From NCBI GenBank assembly GCA_945864305.1, contig CAMBAJ010000005.1, forward strand, positions 1 through 57,652: a stretch of DNA of 57,652 nt. The letters are read 5' to 3'. The DNA is from an uncultured Clostridia bacterium (GTDB lineage: Bacteria > Bacillota > Clostridia > Oscillospirales > Oscillospiraceae). Below, one piece after another: positions 7,767 to 17,096 of this stretch. Within the stretch, counting starts at the first letter, position 1, and every line of letters begins with the position of its first letter. The notes below the pieces were generated by a model that was given only the letters and a program-made list of their open reading frames with translations, was not told where the DNA came from and searched no databases. The position numbers and the translations under genes were made by a program.

Positions 7767-8837
7767 CTATGCCGGGTCTCCCCCGCCGTTTTTCAGCTTT
7801 TCCGCCTGATCGGCCGTCACCAGAGCGTCAATGAGTTCATCCAGATCGCCGTTCATGACGCCTTCGATCTTGTACAGCGTCAGGCCGATGCGGTGGTCCG
7901 TCACCCGGCCCTGGGGGAAATTGTAGGTCCGGATGCGCTCGCTGCGGTCGCCGCTGCCCACCTGATTCTTCCGCTGGCTGGCGATGTCGGCGTCCTGCTT
8001 CTCCTGCTCCATCTCGTAGAGCCGGGAGGCCAGAAGGCGCATGGCCTTGTCCCGGTTCTGGAACTGGCTGCGCTCCTGCTGGCACTCCACCACCACGCCG
8101 GTGGGCTTGTGGATCAGCCGCACGGCGGAGGAGGTCTTGTTGACATGCTGGCCGCCAGCGCCGCTGGCCCGGTAGACCTGCATCTCGATGTCGGCGGGGT
8201 TGATCTCCACGTCCACATCCTCCGCCTCCGGCAGCACCGCAACGGTGGCGGCGGAGGTCTGGATGCGGCCGTTGGACTCCGTCACCGGCACCCGCTGGAC
8301 CCGGTGGACGCCGCTCTCGAATTTCAGGCGGGAAAAGGCGCCCTCGCCCTCGATGAGGACGCTGCACTCCTTGACGCCGCCCAGCTCCGTCTCGTTCAGA
8401 TTCACGATATCCGTCTTCCAGCCCCTGGCGGCGGCGTACATGGTGTACATCCGCAGCAGCGACGACGCGAACAGCGCCGCCTCCTCGCCGCCGGTGCCCG
8501 CCCGGATTTCCAGAATGACATTTCTCTCATCATTGGGGTCCTTCGGCAGAAGCAGCAACCGCAGCTTATCCCGAAGCCGCTCCTGTTCCTCCCGGGCCGC
8601 CGACAGCTCCTCCTGGGCCAGCTCCCGGAAATCCGGGTCGTGGAGCAGTTCCTCCGCCTCCGCCCGTTTCCGTTCCGCCCTCTCCCAGGCCCGCCAAGCC
8701 TCCACGATGGGGGCCAGTTCCTTCAGCTCCCGGTTGATGGACCGCAGCCGGGCCGCGTCTCCGTAGACGGCCGGGTCCGACAGCTGGGCCTCCAGGTCCT
8801 CATACCGCAGGGCCAGTTCCTTTAGTTTATCCAGCAT
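7767..8837 (-). CDS. prfA: Peptide chain release factor 1
   Basis: RF1 recognises UAA and UAG in the ribosomal A site and triggers peptide release. The 356-residue product has the catalytic GGQ in [12 protein letters not shown] (methylated by PrmC in most bacteria) and starts [13 protein letters not shown] take ATG 8837 rather than the upstream TTG 8855, because GGAAAGGAG lies 7 bases before 8837 and overlaps the longer reading. It sits in the ddl-to-apeA run between the flavodoxin and TsaC-CoaE genes. In many Firmicutes prfA also neighbours sua5, so the linkage is conventional. Confidence 0.97.
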   Translation of the reverse strand: MLDKLKELALRYEDLEAQLSDPAVYGDAARLRSINRELKELAPIVEAWRAWERAERKRAEAEELLHDPDFRELAQEELSAAREEQERLRDKLRLLLLPKDPNDERNVILEIRAGTGGEEAALFASSLLRMYTMYAAARGWKTDIVNLNETELGGVKECSVLIEGEGAFSRLKFESGVHRVQRVPVTESNGRIQTSAATVAVLPEAEDVDVEINPADIEMQVYRASGAGGQHVNKTSSAVRLIHKPTGVVVECQQERSQFQNRDKAMRLLASRLYEMEQEKQDADIASQRKNQVGSGDRSERIRTYNFPQGRVTDHRIGLTLYKIEGVMNGDLDELIDALVTADQAEKLKNGGGDPA

Positions 8838-8874
8838 ACAGCCGCTCCTTTCCAAAAATTCAAAAGAAGCCGCT

Positions 8875-9363
8875 CTATTTCTGATTCAGAAACTCCCGCA
8901 CCTGGCGCAGAAATTCCTCTTCCCAAAAGGCGTAGCCCACCGAGCCGCTCCGCAGGGAGACGGCGGCCTGGTGGCCGCAGGGGGCATAGAGGTCCATCTG
9001 TTCATAGACCTCCTCATTTTTGTCCTCGCTGCCCCGGGTCACTACATACGCGGCGTTTTGCAGCGTCTTGCCATATCGCTTCAAAAAGTCCCGGACCGTC
9101 GAACTGCACCGCCCTGCCCAGACGGGAGTGCCGATGATGACCAGATGGTAGTCCTTCACCGGCCGGGACGTCTCAAAAGGACGGACGGGCGATGTCGTCC
9201 GGCGCATGGCGTCCATGCCGCAGCGGAGCCAGCCCTTCCAACCGCCCCGCTCCACGCCGTCCCGCAGCTCCACCAGTTCGGCGTCCAGCGCTCCGGCGAT
9301 CTCCTCCATGGCAGCTTTGGTCTTCCCGGTGCGGGAATAATAGATACATAGTACGTCGTTCAT
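8875..9363 (-). CDS. Flavodoxin-like protein
   Basis: A 162-residue protein with the FMN phosphate-binding loop [11 protein letters not shown] (about 8-18) and the [11 protein letters not shown] loop (about 77-87) of the flavodoxin/NAD(P)H-quinone reductase fold. It probably binds FMN and carries electrons or works as a small reductase in the cytosol; the partner is unknown. The gene lies 37 bases upstream of prfA and 18 bases after a YdcF gene on the same strand. Nothing in the sequence tells its substrate. Confidence 0.85.
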   Translation of the reverse strand: MNDVLCIYYSRTGKTKAAMEEIAGALDAELVELRDGVERGGWKGWLRCGMDAMRRTTSPVRPFETSRPVKDYHLVIIGTPVWAGRCSSTVRDFLKRYGKTLQNAAYVVTRGSEDKNEEVYEQMDLYAPCGHQAAVSLRSGSVGYAFWEEEFLRQVREFLNQK

Positions 9364-9381
9364 AGTTCCTCCGTATCCGAA

Positions 9382-10194
9382 TCAGTCAAACAGGACTGTC
9401 TTGACTACCGCGAAAGCCTCCCGCAGGTAGTAGTTGATCTCCAGATGTACCCAGGGCAGCTTGGCCGGGACGCCGAAAGCGTGTCCGTAGCCCTGCTTTG
9501 CGGCGATGAGCCGGGAGCGGGCAATGTGGAAGTCGTTGGTCACAACCGCCACCAGGTTCCCATCTGGGTCGATACCCCGTTCCTCCAGGAGTTCCCTGGA
9601 AAAGGCGAAATTTTCCGCCGTGTTCCCGGCCCGCTCCTCCAGGATCAGCCGCTCCGGGTCCACGCCGCGGGCGGTAAGCCAGTCATACATGCACTGTGCC
9701 TCGCTGATCTCCTCGCCGTAGCCCTTTCCGCCGGTCAGCACCACTGGGACGTCCGGGTTGTCCTCCAGATAGTCCAGCGCCGCGTCCAGCCGGGTCCGCA
9801 GGGACAGCGACGGCTCAGTGCCGTTGACGCCCGCGCCCAGAACGATCACCGCATCCGCCGGAAGGGCGGAGCGGTCGGACCGCCCGACATGGATGACATA
9901 GGCCTCGATTATCAGAAGCGGCACCAGCACCAGAGCCAGCGCGGTCTGAAAAGCCCTCCGGCACCACAGGCCCTTTTCCGACCGTTCCGCCCAGCGGTCC
10001 AGCAGCCGCGCCAAAACCAGCAGCGCCGCAAGGCCCACCAGCAGAAAGCCGGAGAACCGCATACCCCAGGCACGGACAGCTATCAAAACAACGCCCGCCA
10101 GAGCCAGCAGCCCTGCCAACACCCATTGGAGCCGCTCTTTTCCGACGCCGCGTCTGCCGCGATAGCGGGCAATTTCAACCTTCCGCTTCCTCAC
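9382..10194 (-). CDS. YdcF/SanA family (DUF218) membrane protein
   Basis: The 270-residue product has three hydrophobic segments in the first ~105 residues, then a DUF218 domain: ADAVIVLGAGVNG, VPVVLTGGKGYGEEISEA, the ERAGNTAEN motif and VTNDFHIARS. Proteins of this family (SanA, ElyC) act at the envelope and affect lipid-carrier-dependent cell-wall assembly; biochemical activity is not settled. Its start overlaps the end of the ABC-F gene by 20 bases, and murF and ddl lie upstream, which fits an envelope role. Confidence 0.88.
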   Translation of the reverse strand: MRKRKVEIARYRGRRGVGKERLQWVLAGLLALAGVVLIAVRAWGMRFSGFLLVGLAALLVLARLLDRWAERSEKGLWCRRAFQTALALVLVPLLIIEAYVIHVGRSDRSALPADAVIVLGAGVNGTEPSLSLRTRLDAALDYLEDNPDVPVVLTGGKGYGEEISEAQCMYDWLTARGVDPERLILEERAGNTAENFAFSRELLEERGIDPDGNLVAVVTNDFHIARSRLIAAKQGYGHAFGVPAKLPWVHLEINYYLREAFAVVKTVLFD

Positions 10195-12076
10195 TCAGCC
10201 TCTCCCACTTCTCGTACAGTGCGTCCAGTTCCGCCTGGACCGTCTCTTTCTCCTGCACCAACTCGTTCAGCTTCTCGTAGTCGCAGGCGGCGGCCTCCAT
10301 GTCGGCGTCCAGCGCCGCCAGCCGCTCCTCCACCTTGGCGATGTCCCGCTCACAGATGGTCAGCTGCTTTCTCGCGGCCTGCTGGGCCTTGTTGCCCCGG
10401 GCCGGTCTCTCTGTAACCGGCTTTTCCTTAACAGGCTTTGGTGTTTCCGCCTTTTCCGCTTCCTCCTGGGCCTTGACCTGCCGGTACTGGGTGAAGCCCA
10501 TGGGATAGTCGGTGATGGTCCCGTCCGCCAGTTCCCAGATACGGGTGGCGAAGCGATTGATGAAGTACCGGTCATGGCTGACGAACAGCAGCGTGCCGTC
10601 ATAGGCCTCCACCGCCTCCTCGATCCACTCCCGGGAGTCGATGTCCAGATGGTTGGTGGGCTCGTCCAGGATCAGGAAGTTGATCTCGTCGTCCATCAGC
10701 ATACACAGCCGCAGGCGGCTCTGCTCGCCGCCGGACAGGACGGACACGGGCTTCATCACATCCTCGCCCCGGAAGTCATAGGCGGCCAGCCGGTTCCGGG
10801 CGGACTGGGCCGACAGGCCCCGCTTTGCAGCCATCATGTTCTCCACCAGGTTCCAGTCCGGGTGGTCAAAGTGGACGATCTGGGGCAGATAGGCCGCCCG
10901 CACCTGGGGGCCCGTCCGGATGCGGCCGTCGTCGGGGTACAGCTCTCCCATGATCATCTTGATCAGAGTGGACTTTCCCGTGCCGTTGTCGCCAATCAAG
11001 GCGATGCGCTCGCCGCCCTCGATTTTCAAATTGATGCCGTCAAACAGGTGCTTGTCCCCATAAGACTTGGCCAGATTCCGCAGGGCCAGCACCTCGTCGC
11101 CGTGGAACTCGGCGGTAGAGAAGCGGGCGTCCATCTTCCGGGCCTGGGTGGGCTTGGAGGTGGTGCGCATCCTCTCGATGCGCTTTTCCATGGAGATAGC
11201 CCGGCGGTAGGTCTTGTCCATGCCCTGGAAGGCCCACATCCGCAGCTGCTCCGCCGCCTTTTCCAGCTGCTCGATCTTGGCCTGCTCCTTTTCGTACTGC
11301 TTCATCCGCTCCTGGAACCGGCGCTCCTTTTCCACGGCGTAGAAGCTGTAATTTCCGCTGTAAAACTCCGCCTTGCCGCCGGCGATCTCAATGACCCGGG
11401 TGACGATGCGGTCCAGGAAATACCGGTCGTGGGAAATGGTCACAACGGTGCCCCGGAAGCCCCGGATATACTCCTCCAGCCACTCCGTGGCGTGGAGGTC
11501 CAGGTGGTTGGTGGGCTCGTCCAGCAGCAGAATGTCCGTGTCCTCCAGAATCAGGCGGCCCAGATTTACCCGGGTCTTCTCGCCGCCGGACAGACTGTCG
11601 AACAGCTGGCTCCGCATTTCCCGGGAAATGGACAGGCCGTTGGCGATTTTGTTCACCGCCACATCCGTGTCATAACCGCCAAAAGTCTCGAACTTCTCCG
11701 ACAGGGTGCCGTACCGGCGCAGGAGAGCGGGGTCGTTCTCCCCCGCCGCCATGCGGGCCGTCAGAGCCTCCATCTCCTCCGCCAGGGCGTGCAGCCGGTC
11801 AAAGGCGGAGCGGAGCACATCCTCCACGGTGTATCCGGCGGGATACACGGGAATCTGGGAGATCAAACCCACCCGCCGGCCCTGGCCGATCGTCACCTGG
11901 CCCTCGTCGTAGTCGATCTCCCCAGTCAGTATCTTGAACAGGGTGGTCTTGCCCGCGCCGTTTTTGCCCAGCAGGCCCACCCGCTCTCCCTGGTCGATCT
12001 GGAAGGTGAGGCCGTCCAACACATTGTGCCCCACCTCGAAGGATTTGACCAGGTCCTTTACCTGTATCTCAATCAT
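10175..12076 (-). CDS. ABC-F family ATPase
   Basis: A 633-residue soluble protein with two ABC ATPase domains and no membrane domain. Walker A motifs are GLLGKNGAGKTT (about 34-45) and GDNGTGKST (about 363-371), with signatures LSGGEKTR and LSGGEQSR, an inter-domain charged linker, and a C-terminal coiled-coil tail. This is the architecture of ribosome-associated ABC-F translation factors (YdiF/Uup type), which rescue or protect ribosomes. It overlaps murF by 8 bases and the YdcF gene by 20, so translation is probably coupled. A resistance function is possible but not indicated. Confidence 0.95.
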   Translation of the reverse strand: MIEIQVKDLVKSFEVGHNVLDGLTFQIDQGERVGLLGKNGAGKTTLFKILTGEIDYDEGQVTIGQGRRVGLISQIPVYPAGYTVEDVLRSAFDRLHALAEEMEALTARMAAGENDPALLRRYGTLSEKFETFGGYDTDVAVNKIANGLSISREMRSQLFDSLSGGEKTRVNLGRLILEDTDILLLDEPTNHLDLHATEWLEEYIRGFRGTVVTISHDRYFLDRIVTRVIEIAGGKAEFYSGNYSFYAVEKERRFQERMKQYEKEQAKIEQLEKAAEQLRMWAFQGMDKTYRRAISMEKRIERMRTTSKPTQARKMDARFSTAEFHGDEVLALRNLAKSYGDKHLFDGINLKIEGGERIALIGDNGTGKSTLIKMIMGELYPDDGRIRTGPQVRAAYLPQIVHFDHPDWNLVENMMAAKRGLSAQSARNRLAAYDFRGEDVMKPVSVLSGGEQSRLRLCMLMDDEINFLILDEPTNHLDIDSREWIEEAVEAYDGTLLFVSHDRYFINRFATRIWELADGTITDYPMGFTQYRQVKAQEEAEKAETPKPVKEKPVTERPARGNKAQQAARKQLTICERDIAKVEERLAALDADMEAAACDYEKLNELVQEKETVQAELDALYEKWERLSEEAEG

Positions 12077-13442
12077 ATGTCTCGCGTAATCGGTCCACCA
12101 GCGCGCCGAAGTGCATGGCGTGGGACGCCTTCACCAGCATGGCGGTGTTGGGGCCCAGCTGCTCACGCAGCGCGGGGATGGCCTCCTCCTTGGTTGCAAA
12201 ATGCAGTACGGAACCGCCGCTTTGAGCGGTGCCGTCCGCGATCTTGGCGGCCTTTGTTCCGATGGCCACCACAAAGTCGATACCCAGCATGGACGCCAGG
12301 GCGCCCATATTGTAATGAGCCTGGTCTGTCAGCGCGCCAAGCTCACCCATGTCCCCCAGGACGGCCACCTTCCGGTCGCACTCCGTCTTAGCCAGCACCT
12401 CCAGCGCCGCCGTGACGGACTGGGGGTTGGCGTTGTAGCAGTCGTCCAGCAGGATGCGTCCCTCGGGCAGGCGGACGATCCGCATCCGGGAGCCGGCAGG
12501 CTCATAGGCCGCCACGCCCCGGACGATCTCGTCGTGACCCAGTCCCAGCTCTTCGCCCACCGCCACGGCGATGGACGCGGAATAGGCCATATAGGCGCCT
12601 GGAGCAGGGATGGTCAGGGCATAGCGGTCCTTCTCCGTCACCACCGTGCAGGTGATGCCCTCCACACCGTGATCGGCGATCTCCTCGATGCGAGCCTGGC
12701 AGTGCTCGGACTGGCCGCAGCGGACGGTCCGGAAGGGGCCCTGGACGGTGTCCAGCAGGGCGTCGTCGCCGTTCAGGACCGCCAGTCCGCCCTCCTTGAG
12801 ATTCTCAAAAATCTCGCACTTGGCCTTTAAAATCCCCTCCCGGCTGCCCAGGTATTCAATGTGGGCGTCGCCGATATTGGAGATCACGGCCACGTCGGGC
12901 CGCACCATCTCCCCCAGGTAGCGGATCTCGCCAAAGTGGTTCATTCCGGTCTCAATAACCGCCGCCTGGTGCTCCGGGCCCAGGCCCAGCAGAGTCAAGG
13001 GCGTGCCGATGTCGTTGTTGAAGTTCTCCGGCGTTTTCAGGCAGCGGTATTTGGCCCCCAGTACGGCGGCAATCATCTCCTTGGTGGTCGTCTTGCCCAC
13101 GCTGCCGGTGATCTGGACAAAGGGGATCTGGAATTTGTCCCGGTAGGCGGACGCCAGGGCCTTCAGGGCCAGCCGGGTGTTGTCCACCTGGATATAAAAT
13201 TTATCGCTCCGCAGTTTTTCGGGCAGTCTGGCGCACAGACATCCGGCTGCGCCGCCCTCCAGCGCCGCGTCGATGAAGTCGTGTCCGTCAAACTTTTCCC
13301 CCACCCAGGGGATGAACAGGCTGCCGGGGCTCTGCTTCCGGCTGTCCGTGGAGACAGCGGATACCACGGGTACTTCCGCCTGTGGATTCTTCCAGACGCC
13401 ATGGACGGCGGCGGCGATCTCTCTTACGGTCATGGGCTGCAT
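12069..13442 (-). CDS. murF: UDP-MurNAc-tripeptide--D-alanyl-D-alanine ligase
   Basis: MurF adds the D-Ala-D-Ala dipeptide to UDP-MurNAc-tripeptide, completing the peptidoglycan precursor in the cytosol. The 457-residue protein has the Mur-ligase P-loop GSVGKTTTKEM (about 113-123), ETGMNHFGEI and DDCYNANPQS, all characteristic of MurF. Ddl, which makes its substrate, is encoded 4 bases upstream. The downstream ABC-F gene overlaps it by 8 bases. Confidence 0.97.
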   Translation of the reverse strand: MQPMTVREIAAAVHGVWKNPQAEVPVVSAVSTDSRKQSPGSLFIPWVGEKFDGHDFIDAALEGGAAGCLCARLPEKLRSDKFYIQVDNTRLALKALASAYRDKFQIPFVQITGSVGKTTTKEMIAAVLGAKYRCLKTPENFNNDIGTPLTLLGLGPEHQAAVIETGMNHFGEIRYLGEMVRPDVAVISNIGDAHIEYLGSREGILKAKCEIFENLKEGGLAVLNGDDALLDTVQGPFRTVRCGQSEHCQARIEEIADHGVEGITCTVVTEKDRYALTIPAPGAYMAYSASIAVAVGEELGLGHDEIVRGVAAYEPAGSRMRIVRLPEGRILLDDCYNANPQSVTAALEVLAKTECDRKVAVLGDMGELGALTDQAHYNMGALASMLGIDFVVAIGTKAAKIADGTAQSGGSVLHFATKEEAIPALREQLGPNTAMLVKASHAMHFGALVDRLRETYD

Positions 13443-13446
13443 GAAA

Positions 13447-14502
13447 TCAACCTCTTCTCTTCAAACGATAGGACTGCTGTACGATCTCCTCACACAGCTG
13501 ATTGTATGTCATTCCGATGGCCCGGGCTTCCTTGGGGACCAGGCTGTTGGCCGTCATGCCGGGCAGGGAGTTGACCTCCAGGCACCAGGGGTTCCCCTCC
13601 CCGTCCAGGATGAAGTCCGTCCGGGAGTATACCTCCAGGCCCAAAGTCCGGTGCAGCTTCAGGGCCAAGTCACCCAGTTTCTTCTGCTCCGCCTCGGTGA
13701 TGGGCGCCGGGCAGAGCTCCCGGGCGCCGCCGTTCTGGTATTTGGCGATGTAGTCAAAATCCTTTTCCGCGGGGAGAATCTCCACGGCCGGCAGGGCCCG
13801 GTCGCCCAGAACGCCCACCGTTAGCTCCCGGCCATAGACCCGCTCCTCCATCAGGACCTCTCCATGGTAATCCTGGACCTTCACCAGCGCCTCCCGCAGG
13901 GCCGCCCGGTCCTCCGGCAGGAACACGCCCAGCGAGGAACCGCCGCCGGTGGTCTTGATGACACAGGGCATAGGCAGCTCCTCCGCCAGCCGGTCCACTT
14001 CTGAGGCATCGTACCGCAACAGCCGCCATTTGGGTGTGGGGATGCCGGCGGAGTCCATCATCCGCTTTGTCATGGCCTTATCCATGGCAAGGCCGGAGGC
14101 CAGATATCCGCCGCCGGTGTATTTGATGCCCAGCAGGTCAAAGGTGGCCTGGACCCGGCCGTCCTCGCCGTCCTGGCCGTGGAGGCCCAGGAACACGATG
14201 TCCGCCAGGCCGCACAGCTCCAGCACGTTGGGGCCGAACAGCCGCCGACTTTGGTCCTTCCGGCTTCTGCGGACGGCATCGATATCCGGCGCCTGGACCT
14301 TGATCTCCGCCTCGGGACACAGGCCGTCCGGTGCATCAAACAACGTCTCCAGGTTCTCCGGCGTCTCCTCCAGGCCCAAAAACAGGTCCACCAAAATGGC
14401 CTTGTGTCCGTTTTCCCGCAGGGCCCTGCACACGGAGGAGCCCGTTACCAGGGAAACCTCCCGCTCCGTGGACAGTCCGCCCGCCAATACAACGATTTTC
14501 AT
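13447..14502 (-). CDS. ddl: D-alanine--D-alanine ligase
   Basis: An ATP-grasp enzyme of 351 residues joining two D-alanines. The start MKIVVLAGGLSTEREVS (ATG 14502) is canonical and follows GAAGGG by 10 bases; an upstream in-frame ATG at 14544 would add 14 residues without a ribosome site. Also visible are MPCVIKTTGGGSS and the Mg-binding LEVNSLPGMT near the C-terminus. It heads the minus-strand run ddl-murF-ABC-F-ydcF and so on. The AT-rich stretch 14525-14600 should hold its promoter, but I see no clean -35/-10 pair. Alr is encoded at 21765-22940 and a D-Ala-D-Ala dipeptidase at 47215-47919. Confidence 0.97.
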   Translation of the reverse strand: MKIVVLAGGLSTEREVSLVTGSSVCRALRENGHKAILVDLFLGLEETPENLETLFDAPDGLCPEAEIKVQAPDIDAVRRSRKDQSRRLFGPNVLELCGLADIVFLGLHGQDGEDGRVQATFDLLGIKYTGGGYLASGLAMDKAMTKRMMDSAGIPTPKWRLLRYDASEVDRLAEELPMPCVIKTTGGGSSLGVFLPEDRAALREALVKVQDYHGEVLMEERVYGRELTVGVLGDRALPAVEILPAEKDFDYIAKYQNGGARELCPAPITEAEQKKLGDLALKLHRTLGLEVYSRTDFILDGEGNPWCLEVNSLPGMTANSLVPKEARAIGMTYNQLCEEIVQQSYRLKRRG

Positions 14503-14601
14503 GGAAATCGATCCCTTCTGTCTCTGTGTCAGTGATACTTGCACATAGTAATACTATTTTAATTTTTTTAGTTTAGCACAAATTCATTCCAAATACAACC
14601 G

Positions 14602-14654
14602 CAAAAACAAAGCCAGCCCTCCGGGAAAGTGCGATCACCTCTCCGGAGGACTGG
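14602..14654 (-). terminator. Terminator of the SLH-domain gene
   Basis: On the minus strand an imperfect stem of CCAGTCCTCCGG with CCGGAGGGCTGG around an 18-base loop is followed by CTTTGTTTTTG. It lies directly after the SLH gene stop. Confidence 0.75.
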
Positions 14655-14667
14655 TCAAGTCCATTTT

Positions 14668-15654
14668 TTATTTCAAAAAGCCCAATAGACCGCCGCTGTC
14701 CTCTCCGTCCAGCAGGGTCTTGGCTGCGGACAGCATCCGGGCTGCGTCAGCGCGGGTCACAGGCTGTTCCATGGTCTCGCTGCCAAAGCTACCGGCAGCG
14801 AGGACGCTGACCGCCTCCATATTTCCCACCGCCTGTGCCGCCCAGGAGGGCACGGCCTCCCGGTCCGCGTACCAGACATCCAACTCCACATCTCCCAGGT
14901 CCAGCACCCGGTTCAGCACGGTGGCCGCCTCATTGAAGGTGATAGGGTCTTCACCCTGAAACGCCACGCCCTCCGCCGTGGTCTTGCCCTGAACGATGCC
15001 GTCCGCCACACCGGCGGCGGCGTAGGCCTTGGCCCAGGTGGGGATGGACGCGTCATCGCAGAAGCCCGTCATGGTGACATCTGTGACATCCCGGCCCGCA
15101 GTCTCCATCACCATCGCCAGGAACTCGCTGCGGGACACCGTCCGATCCGGTTCAAAATAATACTGATCACCGATCTTGGAACCGGTGAAGATGCCCGCCT
15201 CCGCCAAGTGTTGAGCGGCTGCCGCCGCAGCGCTGCCCGCCATGTCAGAGTACGTGACGCCGGACTTGGTCTTTTCAATGGAGACAGTCACCGTGGCGGG
15301 CTGGGACACATGGCCCGCGCTGTCCGTGGCCGTGTAGGTGAAGCTGTCCCCGCCGGTGACGCCGTCATCGGGGGTGTAGGTGAAATTCGCGCCGTCGATG
15401 GTGACAGTTCCCTTCCGGGGCTCCTCCACCACCGCGTAGGTCATGTCGTCGCCCTCACTGTCCACCGCCAGGAACTGGGTCTGATAGGGAATTCCGCGAT
15501 AGGTGCGGATCTCCAACTCCTGGGCAATGGGAGCGCCCTCCTCCGGCACCGTCTCCGCCTGCTTTTTTCCGAACAGGGCCGAGGCGCTGCCCGCCAGCAC
15601 CAGCGCCGCCGCCAGGGTCATGGGAACCACTCGTTTTACAACATATCTCTTCAA
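14668..15654 (-). CDS. Secreted cadherin-like/SLH-domain surface protein
   Basis: The 328-residue product begins with a positively charged signal peptide (VVPMTLAAALVLAGSASALF). Residues about 45-130 form an Ig/cadherin-like repeat (YTPDDGVTGGDSFTYTATDSAG), and about 135-320 form S-layer-homology repeats (YFEPDRTVSRSEFLAMV, then two weaker ones ending QPVTRADAARML). SLH domains bind pyruvylated secondary wall polymer, so it is probably anchored to the cell wall. I place the start at TTG 15654, 10 bases after GGGAGG; the upstream frame has no better site. The ribosome site lies in a perfect hairpin (see 15666-15689). Function beyond surface display is unknown. Confidence 0.88.
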   Translation of the reverse strand: MKRYVVKRVVPMTLAAALVLAGSASALFGKKQAETVPEEGAPIAQELEIRTYRGIPYQTQFLAVDSEGDDMTYAVVEEPRKGTVTIDGANFTYTPDDGVTGGDSFTYTATDSAGHVSQPATVTVSIEKTKSGVTYSDMAGSAAAAAAQHLAEAGIFTGSKIGDQYYFEPDRTVSRSEFLAMVMETAGRDVTDVTMTGFCDDASIPTWAKAYAAAGVADGIVQGKTTAEGVAFQGEDPITFNEAATVLNRVLDLGDVELDVWYADREAVPSWAAQAVGNMEAVSVLAAGSFGSETMEQPVTRADAARMLSAAKTLLDGEDSGGLLGFLK

Positions 15655-15665
15655 GGAAATCGGAC

Positions 15666-15689
15666 CTCCCGTATGATTTGGTACGGGAG
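15666..15689 (-). promoter_or_regulatory. Hairpin covering the ribosome-binding site of the SLH gene
   Basis: CTCCCGTA and TACGGGAG form a perfect 8-bp stem with an 8-base loop. On the minus strand the 3-prime arm contains GGGAG of the Shine-Dalgarno, so folding would limit translation of the SLH gene. No T-run follows, so it is not a terminator. Confidence 0.5.
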
Positions 15690-15718
15690 TAGTGTTTTCC
15701 CAGTGCCGGGAATTATGC

Positions 15719-15746
15719 AAAAGCAGCCGAAAATTCGGCTGCCTTT
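15719..15746 (-). terminator. Terminator after the RodA-like gene
   Basis: GCAGCCGA and TCGGCTGC form a tight stem around AATT, followed on the minus strand by TTTTG. It separates the SEDS gene from the SLH gene. Confidence 0.85.
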
Positions 15747-15750
15747 CAGC

Positions 15751-16941
15751 TCAGCGCAGGGGCTTTCCCAGCCGCCGCATGGTCGGAGATCTCTTTTTGA
15801 CGCTGGATACCACGCCCATGGCGGTGTACAGCGTCAGGAGCGAGGAGCCGCCGTAACTGAAAAACGGAAGGGTGACGCCGATGGTAGGCATCACAAACAG
15901 GCACATGCCGATGTTGATGATGGTCTGATAGATCAGCATGGCGGCCACCCCCACGCAGACATAACACTGGAAGGGGGTCTGGCCGTTTCTCGCCACCATC
16001 AGCACCCGGGCAATAATGGCGGACAGCAAAACAATGATTGCCAGACATCCCACCATTCCCAGTTCTTCTCCGCAGACAGAGAAGATGAAGTCCGTCCACC
16101 GGTATGGCAGCGAACTCTGGTAAGTACTCTGGGTCTGCGTGCCGTTCATATATCCCTGGCCGAATACGCCGCCGGAACCCAAGGCCAGCAGACTCCGCGT
16201 CTGCTGCCAGCCCACGCCCAAGGAGTCGTAGCTATGGTCAAACAGGACGCGGAATCGGTCGAGCATGTAGTTCATGGAGGAAGGCACCATATCCAGCAGC
16301 ACCATGGCCGCGATACCGCCGCCCGCGCCCGCGAACAGCAAAACAAACCACCGCAGGGCAAAGCCTGCCGCAAAGGCCATGCACAGAAAGATGAAGAAGA
16401 AGGTCAGTGCGTTGCCCATATCTCCGGAGATGACCACATACCAGCCCATCAGAGCAAAGGTATGGCCCGCCACGGAAAAGGCGGAGCGGAAGGACTTCAT
16501 ATCCCGCTTTTCCTCCCGCAGCCACTCCAGCTGCTTGGCCAGCAGCAGCGTAAAGGTGATCTTCACCACCTCCGCCGGGCCGATCTGGAAGGGGATGCCG
16601 GGAAATTTCAGCCAAGCCTGGTTGCCGGTGGTCGCTCCGCCGACGCCGAAGGGCGTCAGCAGCAGGCCGATGAAGACAACGTTGAATGCCACCAGCCACT
16701 TCCACTTTTTCATCAAAACCTCCAGGTCCACCATGGACATGAAGATGTAGGCGCAGAAGCCCAGCAGCATGGCCACGCCCTGCACACCCACATAGCGGAT
16801 CATTTTCGACGTACCCATAAAACGGGTGGCACTGGCAATCAGTGCCATACCGTACAGCGTAGCAGCGCAGCAAAGGCCCAGCAGCACCAGATCGGCCTGC
16901 TGGAAAAAGTCTGCCAAAATAGCTTTCAAACGATTCAACAT
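15751..16941 (-). CDS. rodA: SEDS family peptidoglycan polymerase, RodA-like
   Basis: SEDS proteins polymerise lipid II into glycan strands in the membrane. The 396-residue product is about ten transmembrane helices with the family motifs WLKFPGIPFQIGPAEVVKI, SGDMGNALTFFF, the DSLGVGWQQTRSLLALGSGG loop and the C-terminal PFFSYGGSSLL. The start is ATG 16941, 10 bases after GAGAGG; the TTG at 16968 is less likely. RodA rather than FtsW is a judgement from overall sequence; no PBP2 gene follows. A second, FHA-linked SEDS protein is at 41216-43036. It has its own promoter at 16982-17010 and its own terminator. Confidence 0.9.
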   Translation of the reverse strand: MLNRLKAILADFFQQADLVLLGLCCAATLYGMALIASATRFMGTSKMIRYVGVQGVAMLLGFCAYIFMSMVDLEVLMKKWKWLVAFNVVFIGLLLTPFGVGGATTGNQAWLKFPGIPFQIGPAEVVKITFTLLLAKQLEWLREEKRDMKSFRSAFSVAGHTFALMGWYVVISGDMGNALTFFFIFLCMAFAAGFALRWFVLLFAGAGGGIAAMVLLDMVPSSMNYMLDRFRVLFDHSYDSLGVGWQQTRSLLALGSGGVFGQGYMNGTQTQSTYQSSLPYRWTDFIFSVCGEELGMVGCLAIIVLLSAIIARVLMVARNGQTPFQCYVCVGVAAMLIYQTIINIGMCLFVMPTIGVTLPFFSYGGSSLLTLYTAMGVVSSVKKRSPTMRRLGKPLR

Positions 16942-16981
16942 CTGGGATTGACCTCTCAAAAAGGGCAAATTTTGTTGATAT

Positions 16982-17010
16982 AGTATAGCACAAAGAAAAA
17001 AGCGTGTAAA
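16982..17010 (-). promoter_or_regulatory. Promoter of the RodA-like gene
   Basis: On the minus strand TTTACA (17005-17010) and TATACT (16982-16987) are 17 bases apart, with TGC before the -10 (extended -10). Confidence 0.85.
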
Positions 17011-17025
17011 CGCTGCAAAATTGTT

Positions 17026-17054
17026 TTTACAGTTTATTTAAAATGTGTTATACT
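17026..17054 (+). promoter_or_regulatory. Promoter of tsaE-tsaB-upp
   Basis: TTTACA (17026-17031) and TATACT (17049-17054) are spaced by 17 bases. The pair has the same hexamers as the divergent rodA promoter 16 bases away. Confidence 0.85.
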
Positions 17055-17096
17055 GTTTGCGGCAATTTTTGAACTGTGTGAAAGGCGGTTGCATTT

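Noticed and set aside
10574-12391. 605-codon plus-strand frame across the ABC-F and murF genes
   Set aside because: Antisense shadow; the minus-strand frames contain all catalytic motifs.
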